Notes under the pieces: generated by a model
The model's database searches: none
The model's input: only the letters and a program-made list of their open reading frames with translations
What the model was told of the DNA's origin: nothing
Translations under genes and position numbers: made by a program
Source: Eustoma russellianum
Lineage: Eukaryota > Streptophyta > Magnoliopsida > Gentianales > Gentianaceae
Assembly: GCA_036186865.1 (NCBI GenBank)
Contig: AP025071.1
Location: 9,841,879 to 9,905,878 of the forward strand
Length of the DNA: 64,000 nucleotides
Direction: 5' to 3'
In this document: positions 1 through 11,819 of the stretch, in pieces
Layout of the letters: every line of letters begins with the position of its first letter
Position numbering within the stretch: position 1 is the first letter of the stretch

Positions 1-462
1 GAATCCTTCGTGTCCTTTCTTCAGCGCCTTACAGTCACGGATCGCATTTAAGTAGACATTCTTAGGAGATTTCTTCAGCTTCGAACCTCCATGAAAAGTC
101 ACCTCTTTTCGTTTGGGGTTCTTAATGATGGATCGTCTTTCGCGACAATCAATGTGCGTGCAATTCTTGGAAAGCCAATCCATTCCAAGAATTATGTCAA
201 AATCACTCATGGCTATCGGGATCAAATCCGCCAAAAATTGTTGTTCGTCGAACTCAATCTCGCAGTTCTTATACAGCTTGTGAGATACAAGCACCTGATC
301 GCCAGCTGCTTGGACTCGGTAAGGTGTCCCAAGGTGGACTGAGCTATGATCAATATTCTTTGCAAACTTCTTCGATATAAATGAGTGGCTAGCGCCACTA
401 TCAAACAACACATTTGCGGGCACAGTACATACTAAGATAGTTCCTGAATCATGCAGCATTGA
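1..462 (-). pseudogene. gypsy-1 aspartic protease region, partial and frameshifted
   Basis: Reverse-strand translation gives a retropepsin-like region. The active site reads LFDSGASHSFIS, and the flap/hydrophobic motif ILGMDWLSKN follows about 80 residues later. It matches the longer gypsy-2 protease along its length. This enzyme would cleave the Gag-Pol polyprotein inside the virus-like particle. The coding frame is broken shortly after the intron-like segment: one extra base relative to gypsy-2 creates a stop before the active site. The region leaves the window at position 1, so RT, RNase H and integrase of this element cannot be seen. Confidence 0.85.
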
Positions 463-525
463 CTAAGCGAAACAGAAATAACAACACCTTGTAAAATGTA
501 ATATTGCATAATTCTTAAAACATAC
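463..525 (-). other. Intron-like segment between gypsy-1 gag and protease
   Basis: On the reverse strand a 63-bp T-rich stretch begins GTATGTTTTAA and ends TTTCGCTTAG, fitting plant GT-AG intron borders with a pyrimidine tract. Gypsy-2 has a 64-bp counterpart at the same place (37440-37503) with matching donor and acceptor. Reading through the donor adds Gly-Met-Phe and then stops at TAA. Splicing would join the C-terminal end of Gag to the protease. No RNA evidence is available here. Confidence 0.55.
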
Positions 526-1781
526 CGGCCACCACATCATTAGCTTCTTCAACAACAGCGTCGGTCATAACATGAACTCTTGTATTCGCACGCTGGCGCT
601 GGTTCCTTGATTGCACAGCTGTTGGGTTCCCTTTTCTGGGCAATCCTTACTTATGTGTCCAACTTTGCCGCATCCAAAACAAGTGGTCCCTTTGTCTGGA
701 CAATTCTTGAGTACGTGGACCACCTTGCCACACCTAAACCACTTCCCTGCCTGAAAGAAACATTCTCCCACGTGATGCTTCTGGCAGTGGGGACAAGCTG
801 GGATGGCTGGTTGTTGCTGACCCTGGTTTCTGGGCTGATTCTTTTGCTGCGATCGACTCTGTTAACGTTTCTGATTCTTTCCTTGTCGACCGGGTCCTCG
901 GAAATTTTTTTGGCAGATTTGGGGGGTCATCCTGACGCTTCCCTTCCTCTCTTTTGTCCAACTTCATATCTACGGATGATGTCTCTCTCAATTCTATAAC
1001 ACGCGTCTAGTAGTGCTCCAAAGTTGGCAGGGTTCGTATTCACCAACCAAGTCCTTATCCTTGGATTCAGCCCTCTTTCAAACTTCAACATTTTAGTTTC
1101 CTCGTCATTCATTGTTGATGGCTGAAATCTTTCCAACGCTATAAACTTGTTTACATAATTTGCCACAGTCATTCCTAGTTCCTGCTTTAATGACTCAAAT
1201 TCGTGTCTTTTCTATAGCTTCACAGAAGAAGGTAAGTAAAACTTGTGAAATTCTTGCAGAAATCGTTCTCATGCAATCGGTCTCGGTAAGGATTGTAAAT
1301 TTGCCTTCCACCATTGATTCGCTTCTCCAAGTAAAAATGGTCTTACCGCTTCGGTTTTCATCTCCTCAGGGGCACGGATTAACTCAAAACAGTTCTCTAC
1401 TTGGTCTAACCATTTTTCAGCAATATCTGGGTCGAATTTTCCCTCGAAGGGTGGCACATTGGCTCTTTTCAGTTTCTCAAAGTAATACTGCGCATCCCTA
1501 ACAGGCTCATGAGGTTGTGGAGGGGCATTCTGCTGCATCATCACTTGGCCAATCTGCGTCATAGTTTGGCAGAAGGCCTGAAAAGTGTGGATATCCGGCA
1601 TCATCGGGGGTAAAGGCACCTAAGGTGGGAGATTGTTCTGAACAGGGGGCGTGTTCTGCTCCTGTGGTGGTGGTGGTGGAACCTGAGCAGGTGGAGGAGG
1701 AATAGGTTCCTGAGGCTGTGGAGGGACCGGCTCCTGTACAGCGGGTCGGGCTCTGGCTGGTCTGCCACGAGGTCATGCCAT
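526..1781 (-). pseudogene. gypsy-1 gag with zinc knuckles, broken
   Basis: The start is probably the ATG at 1781-1779. It opens a Pro/Gln-rich N-terminus but meets TGA at codon 3 and TAG near 1621. The capsid-like domain follows (1619-930), with WLDQVENCFEL, GEANQWWKA and FERGLNPRIRTWL. Then come three cysteine motifs at 771-600: a short CPHC..HVGEC motif, a CCHC knuckle whose first Cys has become Trp (KWFRCGK), and an intact CFGCGKVGHISKDC. Gag packages genomic RNA into particles. Several stops and frameshifts make this copy non-functional. Homologous sequence lies at 48643-49430 and 37504-37738 in gypsy-2. Confidence 0.85.
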
Positions 1782-2058
1782 CTGCACTAGGGAGCGCCGA
1801 ATTTCATTCAAGGTGGAAATATCAAATTGACGGAAATAAATTCATAATAAAATTTAGTGAATATTCGAGTTAAATTCTGTGACATTTTAAAATTTCATTG
1901 TCTAGGGTTTTTTCGTTAGGTTGAAACCCTAATTCCAGTCTAGATCATCTTAGTTTCGGTTCAACACTCTCCTAAGATCATGGCTTAAGTCTAAGATCAA
2001 ACTTAGATCTTCTAAAATCATCACTTAATTCTATATTCTGCCCGAATCTAGAGTCTGG

Positions 2059-2070
2059 GCTCTGATACCA
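2059..2070 (-). other. Primer binding site of gypsy-1 (initiator Met tRNA)
   Basis: The reverse strand reads TGGTATCAGAGC two bases inside the 5' LTR. This is the usual complement of the 3' end of plant initiator Met tRNA and marks where minus-strand DNA synthesis begins. It also fixes the element's orientation. Confidence 0.93.
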
Positions 2071-2072
2071 CC

Positions 2073-5000
2073 TGTAGCGCCCTGTACCCGACCTGTCCGA
2101 ATACGATGCGCCCGCCGTACTTCACTACGGAGAGTATCAGGCATCAACGCTTAACATATCATAGTCCATAATAAATCTTATGGACTTCCATGCTTACATA
2201 TCGACAGGTAAGAAAAATTTAGACAGAATAAAAAAACCTTCTAGATAAACATGCTGAATAATGTCTACAACCATGTCCACAAAATAAAAAGATCAATCCA
2301 AAATGTTTGTTCAATCATAAGTTCATCAACATAAATCATCATGAAGAAAAGTCCTTAAGCTGCCATCCTCTCTCTCGTCTATGGGTACGGGACTCTAGGC
2401 TCATCCTCAATCCACTCTACTCTGTTTCCTGCAGTCTCTGGGAGGAAAAATAAGGGGTGAGTGACAAAGTCACCAGCAAGTAAACCATAAACAGCCAAGA
2501 ATAAAAATGAAAGTATGCACAAGAACCAAATCCCAAGAATTTGGACTATCCACATACCTGATCCTCAATTCATTGTACGTCAAAAGAATTAAGATCGTAA
2601 CTTATGCGACAATAAGATCATAACTTAAGTTACCGTACATAATAAGGTTGTAACTTAAGCCGTAGTACCCATAGCATTCGACTGACTGTTAAATGCAACA
2701 TGTATGAATATGCACATGTGATGCAGCATGATGAAAATGAGGATAAATTCGTTCATTCTTTCTTTCAAAACATCATCGTAAGTAAAACGAGAACATGGAG
2801 TATTCAGATGTATTATCTCCGGATCTGAGGCGGTCATAACATTCCCTTCGGATCTATTATTTTCGGACACAAAAACGGTTGTACAATCAATCATCGTAAT
2901 CAGGTCTATTCTTTCCAGCCTGAACGGTCATAATCATCATCAGGTCTATTCTCTCTGGGCCTGAACGATCATAATCATCATCAGGTCTATTCTCTCGGTC
3001 CTGAACAGTCATAAACATCATCATCAGGTCTATTCTCTCTGGACCTGTACGGTCATAATCATCTTCAGATCAATTCACCCTGGATCTGGAGCGGGTCATG
3101 CTGGCCAGGAATTAATGGTACCAATAGGAGTCATTCTTTCAAAAACGGAAATCTTTCTTTCAAAAATAGTTTTTCTTCATTTCTTTGGCTTAAAATCAAT
3201 CTTATGAATCATGTAAATGGGGACAATGCAATGCATGACGTGCAATGTGAAATTCATGACTAAACACATCACACAAAACAGTTCCTTAAGCTGGGAAAAT
3301 ATTACAGCAATAACACTCTGCTCATGCGGCCACCGATCAACCATTTCGGCCTATTTTCATAAACTTGTGCCGCACGTATGCATCATTAAGTCTTAACTAC
3401 ATGCCATAAAAATCCCGTAACATTACGAGGTAGATAAAACCATCAAATCATTAATGTATTAAAAGGGTACTGTTGAGTCCAGTAGTGTTGTACCCATCTT
3501 ACCTCAATTTAATGGGCCGTAAGGCCTTAGCCAATTAAGGCTAAAACCTGGATACATAACCAATACACTAATAAGTAATAATTAAAGGCCCAACATCACC
3601 TACAAGTCCAATTGAATTGTATTAAGGCCTCAACAAAACACTTTACTCTGCGGCCCTATTTTTTTTAGATTTGTACCGTGACCACCCTTTAATTGTTACC
3701 CCATAAAATCAACACTTTTAAGCAATGTCCTTCCATAACCATACTCCTCTATGTCTTAGGTAGGTACTGTAAAATTTTCAAGGAAATCCAATACACATAA
3801 GGGGGTTAAATAATTCTCTTTCTAAGTTAAGATATTTACTGAAATTGCAATGACCCATTTCTACTAAAAATTTTATTAGGGACAAACCACAAGTCCTTTT
3901 ACCAAAATTCCAACATGAGGCTACCATCCTACCAAATTTTAGCTAATTTAAACGTTCCTAGGGTTCATTTTCTATCCATGCAACATACCCCTTAAGACTG
4001 TCCAGCTCCAGTAGTTTTGCTTTTTACCACTTTATCTTGTCCATGGTTATCCAAATAACCTTATTTCTCTAAAGTAGCTTACTAACCATTAAATACCTAT
4101 TTTGACATAGTTATTTCTAGATTAATAATTATCTTAGGCTTCACACAATCAAAATAAAACATCCTTTCTGTTTTATACACACACACACTCCATCTTCATG
4201 CATCTTACTCTTTATGTGGTCAAATCTTACAAGATTACTTATTCCTCTAACACTTGTTATATAGCCTGTTCCTTGCACATGGTGGGGGTCATGTCACTTC
4301 TTTATTTGAGCACAAACATATACATGTAGTAAACCATACATCAAGATAACACCTTTTCTTTGACATCTCTTAGTTCTTGTGCCTAGTTCTTCGAACATTC
4401 AACTAATATTCACATCTTAAAGAAAACTAGTCATTCAAGCATATACTTTGCAAATAAGCCAAGGTTGCTTAGGGTGTATCTGCCTCTTTGAGTAAGAACT
4501 TCCCTTAGATTGAGTCTTGATTGCAAAAGGTTGAAGCTTTCTTCCAACCTTGACACATAGCACACGGTTTTAGGGGAGGGAAGAGAGTTGGACATTAGCT
4601 ACTTGTTTTGAATGAAGAACAACTAGCTTGATGTTAAGATTTCCTTACCCAAAATGGAGCTTGAGATGGATTCCACTCACCGACAATGCTAGCTTCCCTA
4701 GTAGCTTGAGAAATCTTCTCCTAGTGGCCTTTGAAGGTCACAGTTTTTAGTCAAGACAATTACCAAAATGTAAGCTTCACTTTTTAGAGAAATGAACTTT
4801 ACTTTTAGAATCTAAGGTGTCACTTACCTAGATGAAGCTTGAATTTTGAAGATGGTTCTTGAATCTCCTTGGCCCAAGGTTATCCGTGTGAGAGAAGGTG
4901 AGGGAGGGTTTGCTCAAGTATGTGAGGAATCTTGGATCTTTTGGTTTGGTTGAGCTCTCGAGTGGTTTGAATGTTGTATGTAGAAGAAGCTTCTAGGATC

Positions 5001-6024
5001 TTTGGAGATGGTTTTCTTCAAATGTTAGGAGGGTGTCGTTGGAACCCTTAAGGAAGAAGAAGACCCTTCATTTGCATGGATCCATAATGAGTTTCTTACA
5101 CCATTTACTACCTTGAGTTACTTTTGAGGTGTGGTTAAGAAAAAGTAACTATAGTAATTGTTCCAAAGTGTCCCATGACTTTACCATGGTTCACATCCGG
5201 CAGTTTGGGTGTGGTTGTGTTTATTTAGCCCTTAGTTACCTTCTTTAATACACCTTGAGTTACCTTTTTAGGATGGTTAACAAAAAGTAACTAGAGTAAT
5301 TGTTTTAGGGGTTTCCATGGATTATCCATGGTAATCCGGTGGTAGGCTTCCATTGGCCCTTTATTCTTTAATTTCTTTATGAGGATAATTAGAAAAGTTG
5401 CCTCAACTAAAAGTGGTTAGTTGGACTATTATGGTGAAATTGATCCCATGGATAACCCTTTATGGTGCATCCGGCCTATATAAGGAAAAGAAGAGAAAAT
5501 CATAAATCTTAGATTAATACTCTCATTCCTTTTATGTGTAAGACTCTTAGAATTTCTTTAAGAAAGCCATAAAGTAATTAGTTGAGGTATTTAACAAAAA
5601 GTTCTTCATGGATGCCTTACTATGGCCTTACCCGGCGGTGGGGGAGAGAAAAGTGTAAAAATTTTTTCCTTAACTTTTTAAACCCCATTTAGTTGGATAC
5701 TTAATGGTAGTGGAAGCTTTATTGTCTTTACTTTTAAGGAAATCATTAAAGACTAATTGTCTTGTAAGGGTAGAATATCCTAGAGTAACTTAAGACCCTT
5801 ATGGCCGATTTTCTCAAAATCTCGGGAGGGTAAAATGGTCATTTCTCATGCTTCATATGACCTACTTGGAGTATTATACTATCTCTTATAGTATTCAATT
5901 TGAGGAAAAATAATTAAAGAGACATAATAAAACTTAATAAAAAAAGGTACTTGGAAATATTAACATGTTATTACACCACTTCATACGGGTCTCAAGCATA
6001 GTACGATTTTCGTTGGGTACAACA
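2073..6024 (-). repeat. 5' LTR of gypsy-1 (3,952 bp)
   Basis: On the + strand the LTR begins TGTAGCGCCC, next to the primer site, and ends GGTACAACA. Four other copies or parts are present: 35118-36050, 49722-53776, 57479-61420 and, in the opposite orientation, 62893-64000. The 3.9-4.1 kb length agrees between copies. Small ORFs inside it are not conserved and look meaningless. It contains a tandem repeat at 2903-3108. Confidence 0.93.
2903..3108. repeat. Minisatellite inside the gypsy LTR
   Basis: Four to five imperfect units of about 50 bp, each with the core CAGGTCTATTCTCTC, then a variant of (G)GGCCTG and CGGTCATAATCATCAT. The same block recurs in the other LTR copies near 35955-36050 and 50555-50705. 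A diverged form at 58190-58445 has an AATTAACCCCGGG-type core. Confidence 0.85.
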
Positions 6025-7172
6025 ACTAAGTGATGACAAATCTCATCCAATCAAGGAGTGCCAAGTAAGCAAGGCCAAGACAATCATCCAATCAAGTTGT
6101 GCCAAGTAAGCAAGATGGTGTCACATCTACACAAGGAATTCTTCCAAGGACTTAAAACAGAATTCTCAAGATGGAGGAGAAGCCCTAGGGGGCATCCAAG
6201 AGCAAATAAAAAGAAAAGAAAAGAGCCATTCAAATGCTAGACAAGTCTAATAATTTCGAAAGTGCAAAAAGACTTTCTAGTCTCTTCTTCTACATTTCTT
6301 TTTTCTCCTTCTCTCTCAAGCCTACTGTACTCATATTCAAACATATTGAATAGGCTTTGTTCATACCACTATACACGCATTATTGTTGTAAAAGGTTGAT
6401 CAAGGTGTGATCAAACCTTCATCCGTTCGGTGGTGGTGTTCGTGATCATTGTGATTGCTTGTATCGTTTGTAAAGGGTTGGAGTTCGTGTGTAACTCCAG
6501 CAACCCATGTGTTAAGATGTTAATTTTGTTTAATGATAACCGAGGAAGGTGTCCTCGAAGACTGGAGTAGGTTGATTTAACCGAACCAGTATAAAATTCC
6601 TTGTGTTCATTACTTTACTGCACAGTACTTCCAGTTTCCAGCATTCTGTATCCATTTCGTCGCAATCTTACAAATAGCAAACAAATTTCAAAAATTGTAA
6701 AATTTTGCAGAAACATATCCACACCTCTTACGTTTCATTTGGCGCAAGTTTCAACCCATTTGGACAAGTATAAGTCAATCAAACGTTAATCGTTCTGAGA
6801 CTAGTGCGGCCTGATTTTCAGACTTGCAAAGGTTGAGAACTTGAATGTATTTGACCTACTTCCCAAAGAAATTTTTCAAAAATATTTCAACTCATTAAAA
6901 TAAATATTTTATGGGGTTTTTCATTAAATTTTCAGACCATTTGGAGTTACGGATTAATTGGAATATAATTTTCAAATCAGACTACTGCTTCTGGCAGATT
7001 TGCGCAATCTGACCATAAACACTTTTTCAAAAGGTTAGAGGTTTAATTTTGATCTGAAATTTTTAGGGGATACTCAAACCATTGAGAGTAGAATCTCTCC
7101 GAATTTCAGAATTTTTGAAGATCTTTAACCTAGTTTTTCAGACGTTTCAAATCAGGATCTGAAAACAGAAAC
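6025..7172 (+). repeat. Copia A 5' LTR, middle to distal part
   Basis: It matches the A 3' LTR from about 57010 onward, with the gypsy solo LTR removed, and matches the reverse of A' (14905 onward). It contains the CTGG...CCAG hairpin at 6562-6589. It is interrupted at 7172 by a copia-B solo LTR and resumes at 9863. I see no gene in it; the short ORFs are chance. Confidence 0.88.
6562..6589 (+). promoter_or_regulatory. Conserved hairpin in the A LTR
   Basis: Two helices, CTGG/CCAG and GGTT/AACC, are separated by the bulge AGTA/GAA. The copia-B LTRs hold the same structure with GGTCA/TGACC in the inner helix (39552-39579). Its function is unknown; position within the LTR suggests the transcribed leader or the 3' end. 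Confidence 0.5.
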
Positions 7173-9857
7173 TGTTGGACCGTGCACCTGCAATAAACAC
7201 CACTAGAGGGGGGGTGAATAGTGGTTAGCGGAAGTTACACTACAACCCTTTGTAAAAATCCCCTTTGAAAACAGAATCTGAGACCACTTCAGATTCAGAA
7301 CCTATTTTTGAAAACTTCAAACATAATTGTACACAACTCCAAAACTTATCAAACTTTCCAGAATTGAACTTCAATGTGTTAACAAGACTCAGACAAAAAA
7401 TCAGATCGTTTGACCCTTCAAACAAATAAAAAGATTCAGATGGACAACCTGGACAGAATTGGACAGAATGTTGCTGATTTTGAAAAACGTGTTTCTCTTT
7501 GAATACTCAACCAAAAAGGTTGATCGTTATATCAAAACACTCCTTAGGATGTGTAGATGATGTTTCCAAAAGGCCCTGGCCTTAAACAATTCTTGATAAA
7601 TACAGAAATTAAGTTTTCTCAAAACTGGTCAGATTGCAGCCAGATTAGAGCAGTTATCTTGCAGAGACTGAAAGACTAACTTTCCATTGTTCAAATCAAT
7701 TGATTCTTGTTGTAAATGAAAGCTAACAGTCTGAAGTATAACTCCATCAAAAATCCCGAATTTTGAAAAAGTTTAGCTATTTTTTCAAAACGTGAGAAGT
7801 TGTGTGAAATCTGCAGTAAGAAGGGGCAGAAAACAGAAATGAAGAAACAAAACAAGAACACCGAGAATTTATCCTGGTTCGGTCAATGTGACCTATTCCA
7901 GTCCCAAGGAACACCTTTACTTGGATTTCACCATCAAATGAATCACCTTACAACAAGAACCAAGCTTGATCCTTGGGTTATACACCAACCCTATTCAAGA
8001 CTTGGATAATCACCTTCTAAGCAACACTTAGTTGCAACCCCTCTACCACCTATTGATATAGCCTTATAAGAGTGGCTAATCAATCTTACAAATGAAGCTC
8101 AAGAGACTTGTAGCTCAACAAAAAAAACAAGAACACCTTAGCTACAAAGAATGGAACAAGAACAACAACAACAAGAAGATGATAGCTAGACTATTCAACA
8201 AATGCTTGTAAGCTTCAAGTGTGTTTCATCTTCTTCACCATTGCCTCTATTTATAGTGTGAGTTGAGCCTTGAAGATAAGAATGCACATGTGTCACCATC
8301 TTCATCATCAAATCCAAATGTCTTCACATCATTGGTTGTCCTTGTACACTTGGCAAAATAAGACAAAATGATTGGTCTACCTTGGCAACTCTATTTGGCC
8401 GAAATTTTACACTTGGATTGTCTTGGAATTATCTTGAAAATGTGAAGATAATACCAAAAGATAATAGCCACAACAACTCCATTATCTTCTCATCTCTTTG
8501 GCACAAGGATAGGCATGTGGGCATTTACATTTTCAAACTTCAAAATTCAGATCCAAGAATAAGTAGTAGTCGTTGGCTACCTTTTTCTTTTTCCAAAAAT
8601 AACTTTGATTTTCCTTAATAAAATAAGAGAGGATAATACCACCAAAATATCTCCAACTTCAAGCAAAATAATAGCACATGTGAGAGCTCCATTTCAACTC
8701 AAAAAATCTGCCATGACCAGCCATAGCTGTTGGCTGTATTTGAAAAAATCCAAGTTGGCAATTTTGCCAACTAGCTCCTTTTTGGTTGGTCCACTTGTCT
8801 CCAACTCATAAAATGAATAATGTATCACCTCCACCTGCTCATACACGTTTTTGAGCATACAAATATGTGTAGCAACTCAGATTTTTGAAGAAGAAATTAA
8901 TAGATAATAGTTGACAAGATTATGTCAACGTGTAACACCGAAATTCCCAATATTTCTTCTTATATGTCGTGATCATTTCCACACTTTTGACACCCTTGAT
9001 ATCTCTGAATAATGATGATAAATGTGCTCTTATAACATATATAAGATGGTCTTCAAGAAAAAATAAAATGTGACCTCTCAAATCGTCACATATCCCGCTA
9101 TAGTCAATAATATCATCATGTGAGAGAATAAGATAAAGAATCACCATATTATCTTCAAGTTAATAATAAATCAGCTCCAGAATAAAGATAATAATATGCT
9201 CAAGAGATTTCTTGAGTGAAAATACCAAAAATATCCTCGGGGGTAAAATTACCAAAATATCCCTGGTATGAGAAAACTCCAGAAACGACCCGGATTGTCA
9301 GAAATAATCATCATATCACCTTTGTCATGATAAACAGTATAAGAATACATCCTTGAAATATTTTCACCATGTGATGTTCCTATAAAACTTAAAATACCAA
9401 TTTTTCCCTTTTTGGTAAGTTGTAGAAACTTCCGAGGCACGTTAGTCACAATACATTAAAAATCATCAAAATCACATAAGATTCACATAATGAGCATGTA
9501 TAAATCATATACAAATGAAAACAACCACTTTAACATATTTTAGAAAGATATTTCTAAAAATCCTAAACATTCTGTGAGACGTGGATCGATCCATGTGAGA
9601 GGCTGACGTACGTCGATCGATCCACGTGAGAGATCGATGTCTCACACTAAGTTTTGGTTCTTCTCAGTTCAACATGGATCGATCCACGTGAGGGGCTGAT
9701 GTACATGGATCGATCCATGTGTCTCTGCCTGAGAGATCCACGTCATTTTTCTTCACTTTTTCAACCTTTAATCACTTATAACACCATATGTGACATTTCT
9801 AAGTATTTACCACTTAAAATCATGACTTTGAAAATTATCCAAACATATTTCTCAACA
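7173..9857 (-). repeat. Copia-B family solo LTR (2,685 bp)
   Basis: On the + strand it begins TGTTGGACCGTGCACC and ends TTTCTCAACA, the reverse complement of the LTR of the intact copia-B element at 37744. It is flanked by the 5-bp duplication GAAAC (7168-7172 and 9858-9862). No internal sequence is present, so LTR-LTR recombination probably removed the rest. A TATA box (reverse strand, 8248-8255), the conserved hairpin (7874-7901) and GATCGATC palindromes (9577-9740) lie inside. Confidence 0.93.
8248..8255 (-). promoter_or_regulatory. TATA box of the B solo LTR
   Basis: TATAAATA on the reverse strand, at the position matching 39208-39215 in the intact B element. It could still drive reverse-strand transcription of flanking DNA. 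Confidence 0.6.
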
Positions 9858-9862
9858 GAAAC

Positions 9863-9926
9863 TGTTTTCATAAGTTGGATTTTTGGGTTAAAATTTTAAA
9901 AACCAAATGTTCCTCACCCACTATTC
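9863..9926 (+). repeat. Tail of the copia A 5' LTR, joined by deletion to gag
   Basis: It continues the A LTR across the solo-LTR insertion, up to CACCCACTATTC. In the 3' LTR this point is followed by about 40 more bases. Here it passes straight into gag coding sequence, so the LTR end, the primer binding site, the leader and the gag start were deleted. Confidence 0.75.
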
Positions 9927-10976
9927 TATCCAATGGAAACTTAGAATGAAACTCTTTCTTATGGCTATAGATATTGATCTATGGTCTATTATAGAAGACG
10001 GTCCATTCGTTCTCTCTAAATTATCTACTGTAGATGGTGTCACACTAGAGGTTGTAAAACCAAAATAAGAATACACCAATGATGACAAGAAGAGACTAAG
10101 TATGAATGCTAGAGCCATGCAATTACTTTTAAACGGGCTAAGCAAAAGTGAATCTAGTTACGTATCTAATTGATCTAGTGCTCAAGAGAAGTGTAGAATT
10201 CTTGAGATGAAACATGAAGGGACTAGCCAAATAAAGGAGTCTAAGATTAATATGCTTATGTCCACACTTGAGTCCTTCAAATTATTGGCAAATGAGTCTA
10301 TTTTGATATGGATTTACAATTAACTAACATCTATAATTCTCTTGAGTCTCTTGGCAAAGCTTTCTCTACGCAAGAAAAGGTCCAAAAGGTATTACGAAGT
10401 CGTCTATCCGAATGGGACCCAAAGGTCACAGCAATAAAGGAGAGTAAAGAAACGAAATCAATAAAAATATAGGAACTATTCGGATCACTAAAGGTATAAG
10501 AAAACAAACTTACATTAAGGAAATCAGAATCAACGTCAAAACAAGGTAAGACTATTGCTTCTAAATCAAATGAATGCGTCTCTACTTCTTCCGATCACGT
10601 AGATGATAGTGATTCCGAATCAGATAATGATGATCTATTACTATTGGCCAAAGATTTGAGAAAATTTATGAGAAAGTCATTTAAAAACAAACCTAAGGCT
10701 ACTTCGACTAAAAGAAATAAAAATAAAACTAATGACAAGGACGTAAAGTGATATGAATGGGGAAAACTTGGACATTTGTCATATGACTGCCCTAACAAGG
10801 ACAAACAAACAAACAAACACCTTGACAAGGATCGGACCAAAACTAGACTCGTCTCAGAACCTAAACAAAAGAGAAGATCTCTCAAGGCCTCCACTTGGAG
10901 TGACACATCTGACTTTGAGACTGATATCGAAAAAGAGACGGCACAAGTATGCTTTGTATCCGAAGCATCAAACGAG
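9927..10976 (+). pseudogene. Copia A gag, N-terminal and zinc-knuckle part, broken
   Basis: Starts inside gag at WKLRMKLFLMAIDIDLWSII, the DUF4219/UBN2-type copia Gag domain, and parallels young B gag (40416 onward) to the donor-like site at 10977. Near 10750 the zinc knuckle reads YEWGKLGHLSYDC, with its second Cys changed to Trp. An acidic/Ser-rich stretch follows. Stops and frameshifts are frequent. Gag would bind and package the element RNA. The first roughly 30 codons are missing because of the LTR-gag deletion. Confidence 0.85.
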
Positions 10977-11819
10977 GTATCTTCTGATTCTGACTCTGAT
11001 TCTAAACCTTCATATGACGATCTTTTTAGTAAATATTTAGAATTGCACAAATTCACAAAGACTCTCGCAAAAGAAAAGAAACGATTAATTGAAGATAAGA
11101 AGTTGTTAGAATCTTCTAACTCGAATCTTGTTTCTCAATTAAACAATTGAAAAGAAGAGTTGTCTTGCATCATAAATGCATTGAAGTTAGAGATCTCATC
11201 ATCAACGACATAAAATAATGAAATGAAATCCGAGATTTCAAATTTGAAATCAAGGAATACGGATTTAGAGAAAATGGTGAAACAATTTGACACGGGAACT
11301 AACATGCTAGATCGCATCATTTCATCACAAAAAGATGATAGTGATAAAACTGGATTAGGATTGAGAAAAACGAGACATCAAATAAACCAACCAAATTCAT
11401 TTTGTCTAAGAAAATAGAAACACCCAAGACATATATGGCGCCTAAGAAGACACCTAGGCCCCCTCTCCCTTCATCTCATCATGTTTCTTCTTCATATCAT
11501 ACAAGATATAATTATGTGTCGTATAGATATGAGAAGAAACCATTAATGCATACACAACATGCATCACGCACTATGTACACAAACACAAGAACATATCAAA
11601 AACGACAACCATACAACATGCATAAGGGAATACTCGGCCAAAGGCCAAATATATTCTCACCTCATGTCTACTATGTTGCTCCTTCTACATTCTCACCATT
11701 TGCTAGACCGAGAAAGATCATCCAAGTATGGGTACCGAAAGGTACTTTTAGAAAGGTGAATAACTAACTCGTAACGACACAAAATAAAAGGGTACCTAAA
11801 TCGCTGTTGTACATTGCAG
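10977..11819 (+). other. Exitron-like segment of copia A (coding intron)
   Basis: Bounded by AACGAG|GTATCTTC and TTGTACATTGCAG|A, the same places as the 1,042-bp segment in young B. It is 843 bp long, and removing it joins gag (codon phase 0 at 10977) to the protease in the same phase (GAT of DSG at 11862). When retained, it encodes the gag coiled coil (around 11000-11340), a His/Tyr-rich basic tail and the terminal motif VWVPKGT, then stops at TAA. The copy is old, so the frames are partly broken. Confidence 0.6.

Larger units (their letters stand above)
1..6024 (-). mobile_element. Ty3/gypsy element gypsy-1, cut by the window edge
   Basis: A reverse-strand gypsy element. Reading leftward from 6024 there is a full 5' LTR (2073-6024), a primer binding site, a broken gag with zinc knuckles, an intron-like segment and a protease that runs off position 1. 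It inserted into the 5' LTR of copia A. The bases after its right end begin ACTAA, and the uninterrupted target survives in A's 3' LTR near 57014, where the same bases continue without a break. The left target duplication lies outside the window. The gag and protease resemble those of gypsy-2, whose RT looks like the Tekay/Del chromovirus group; that lineage call is an inference. Confidence 0.9.
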
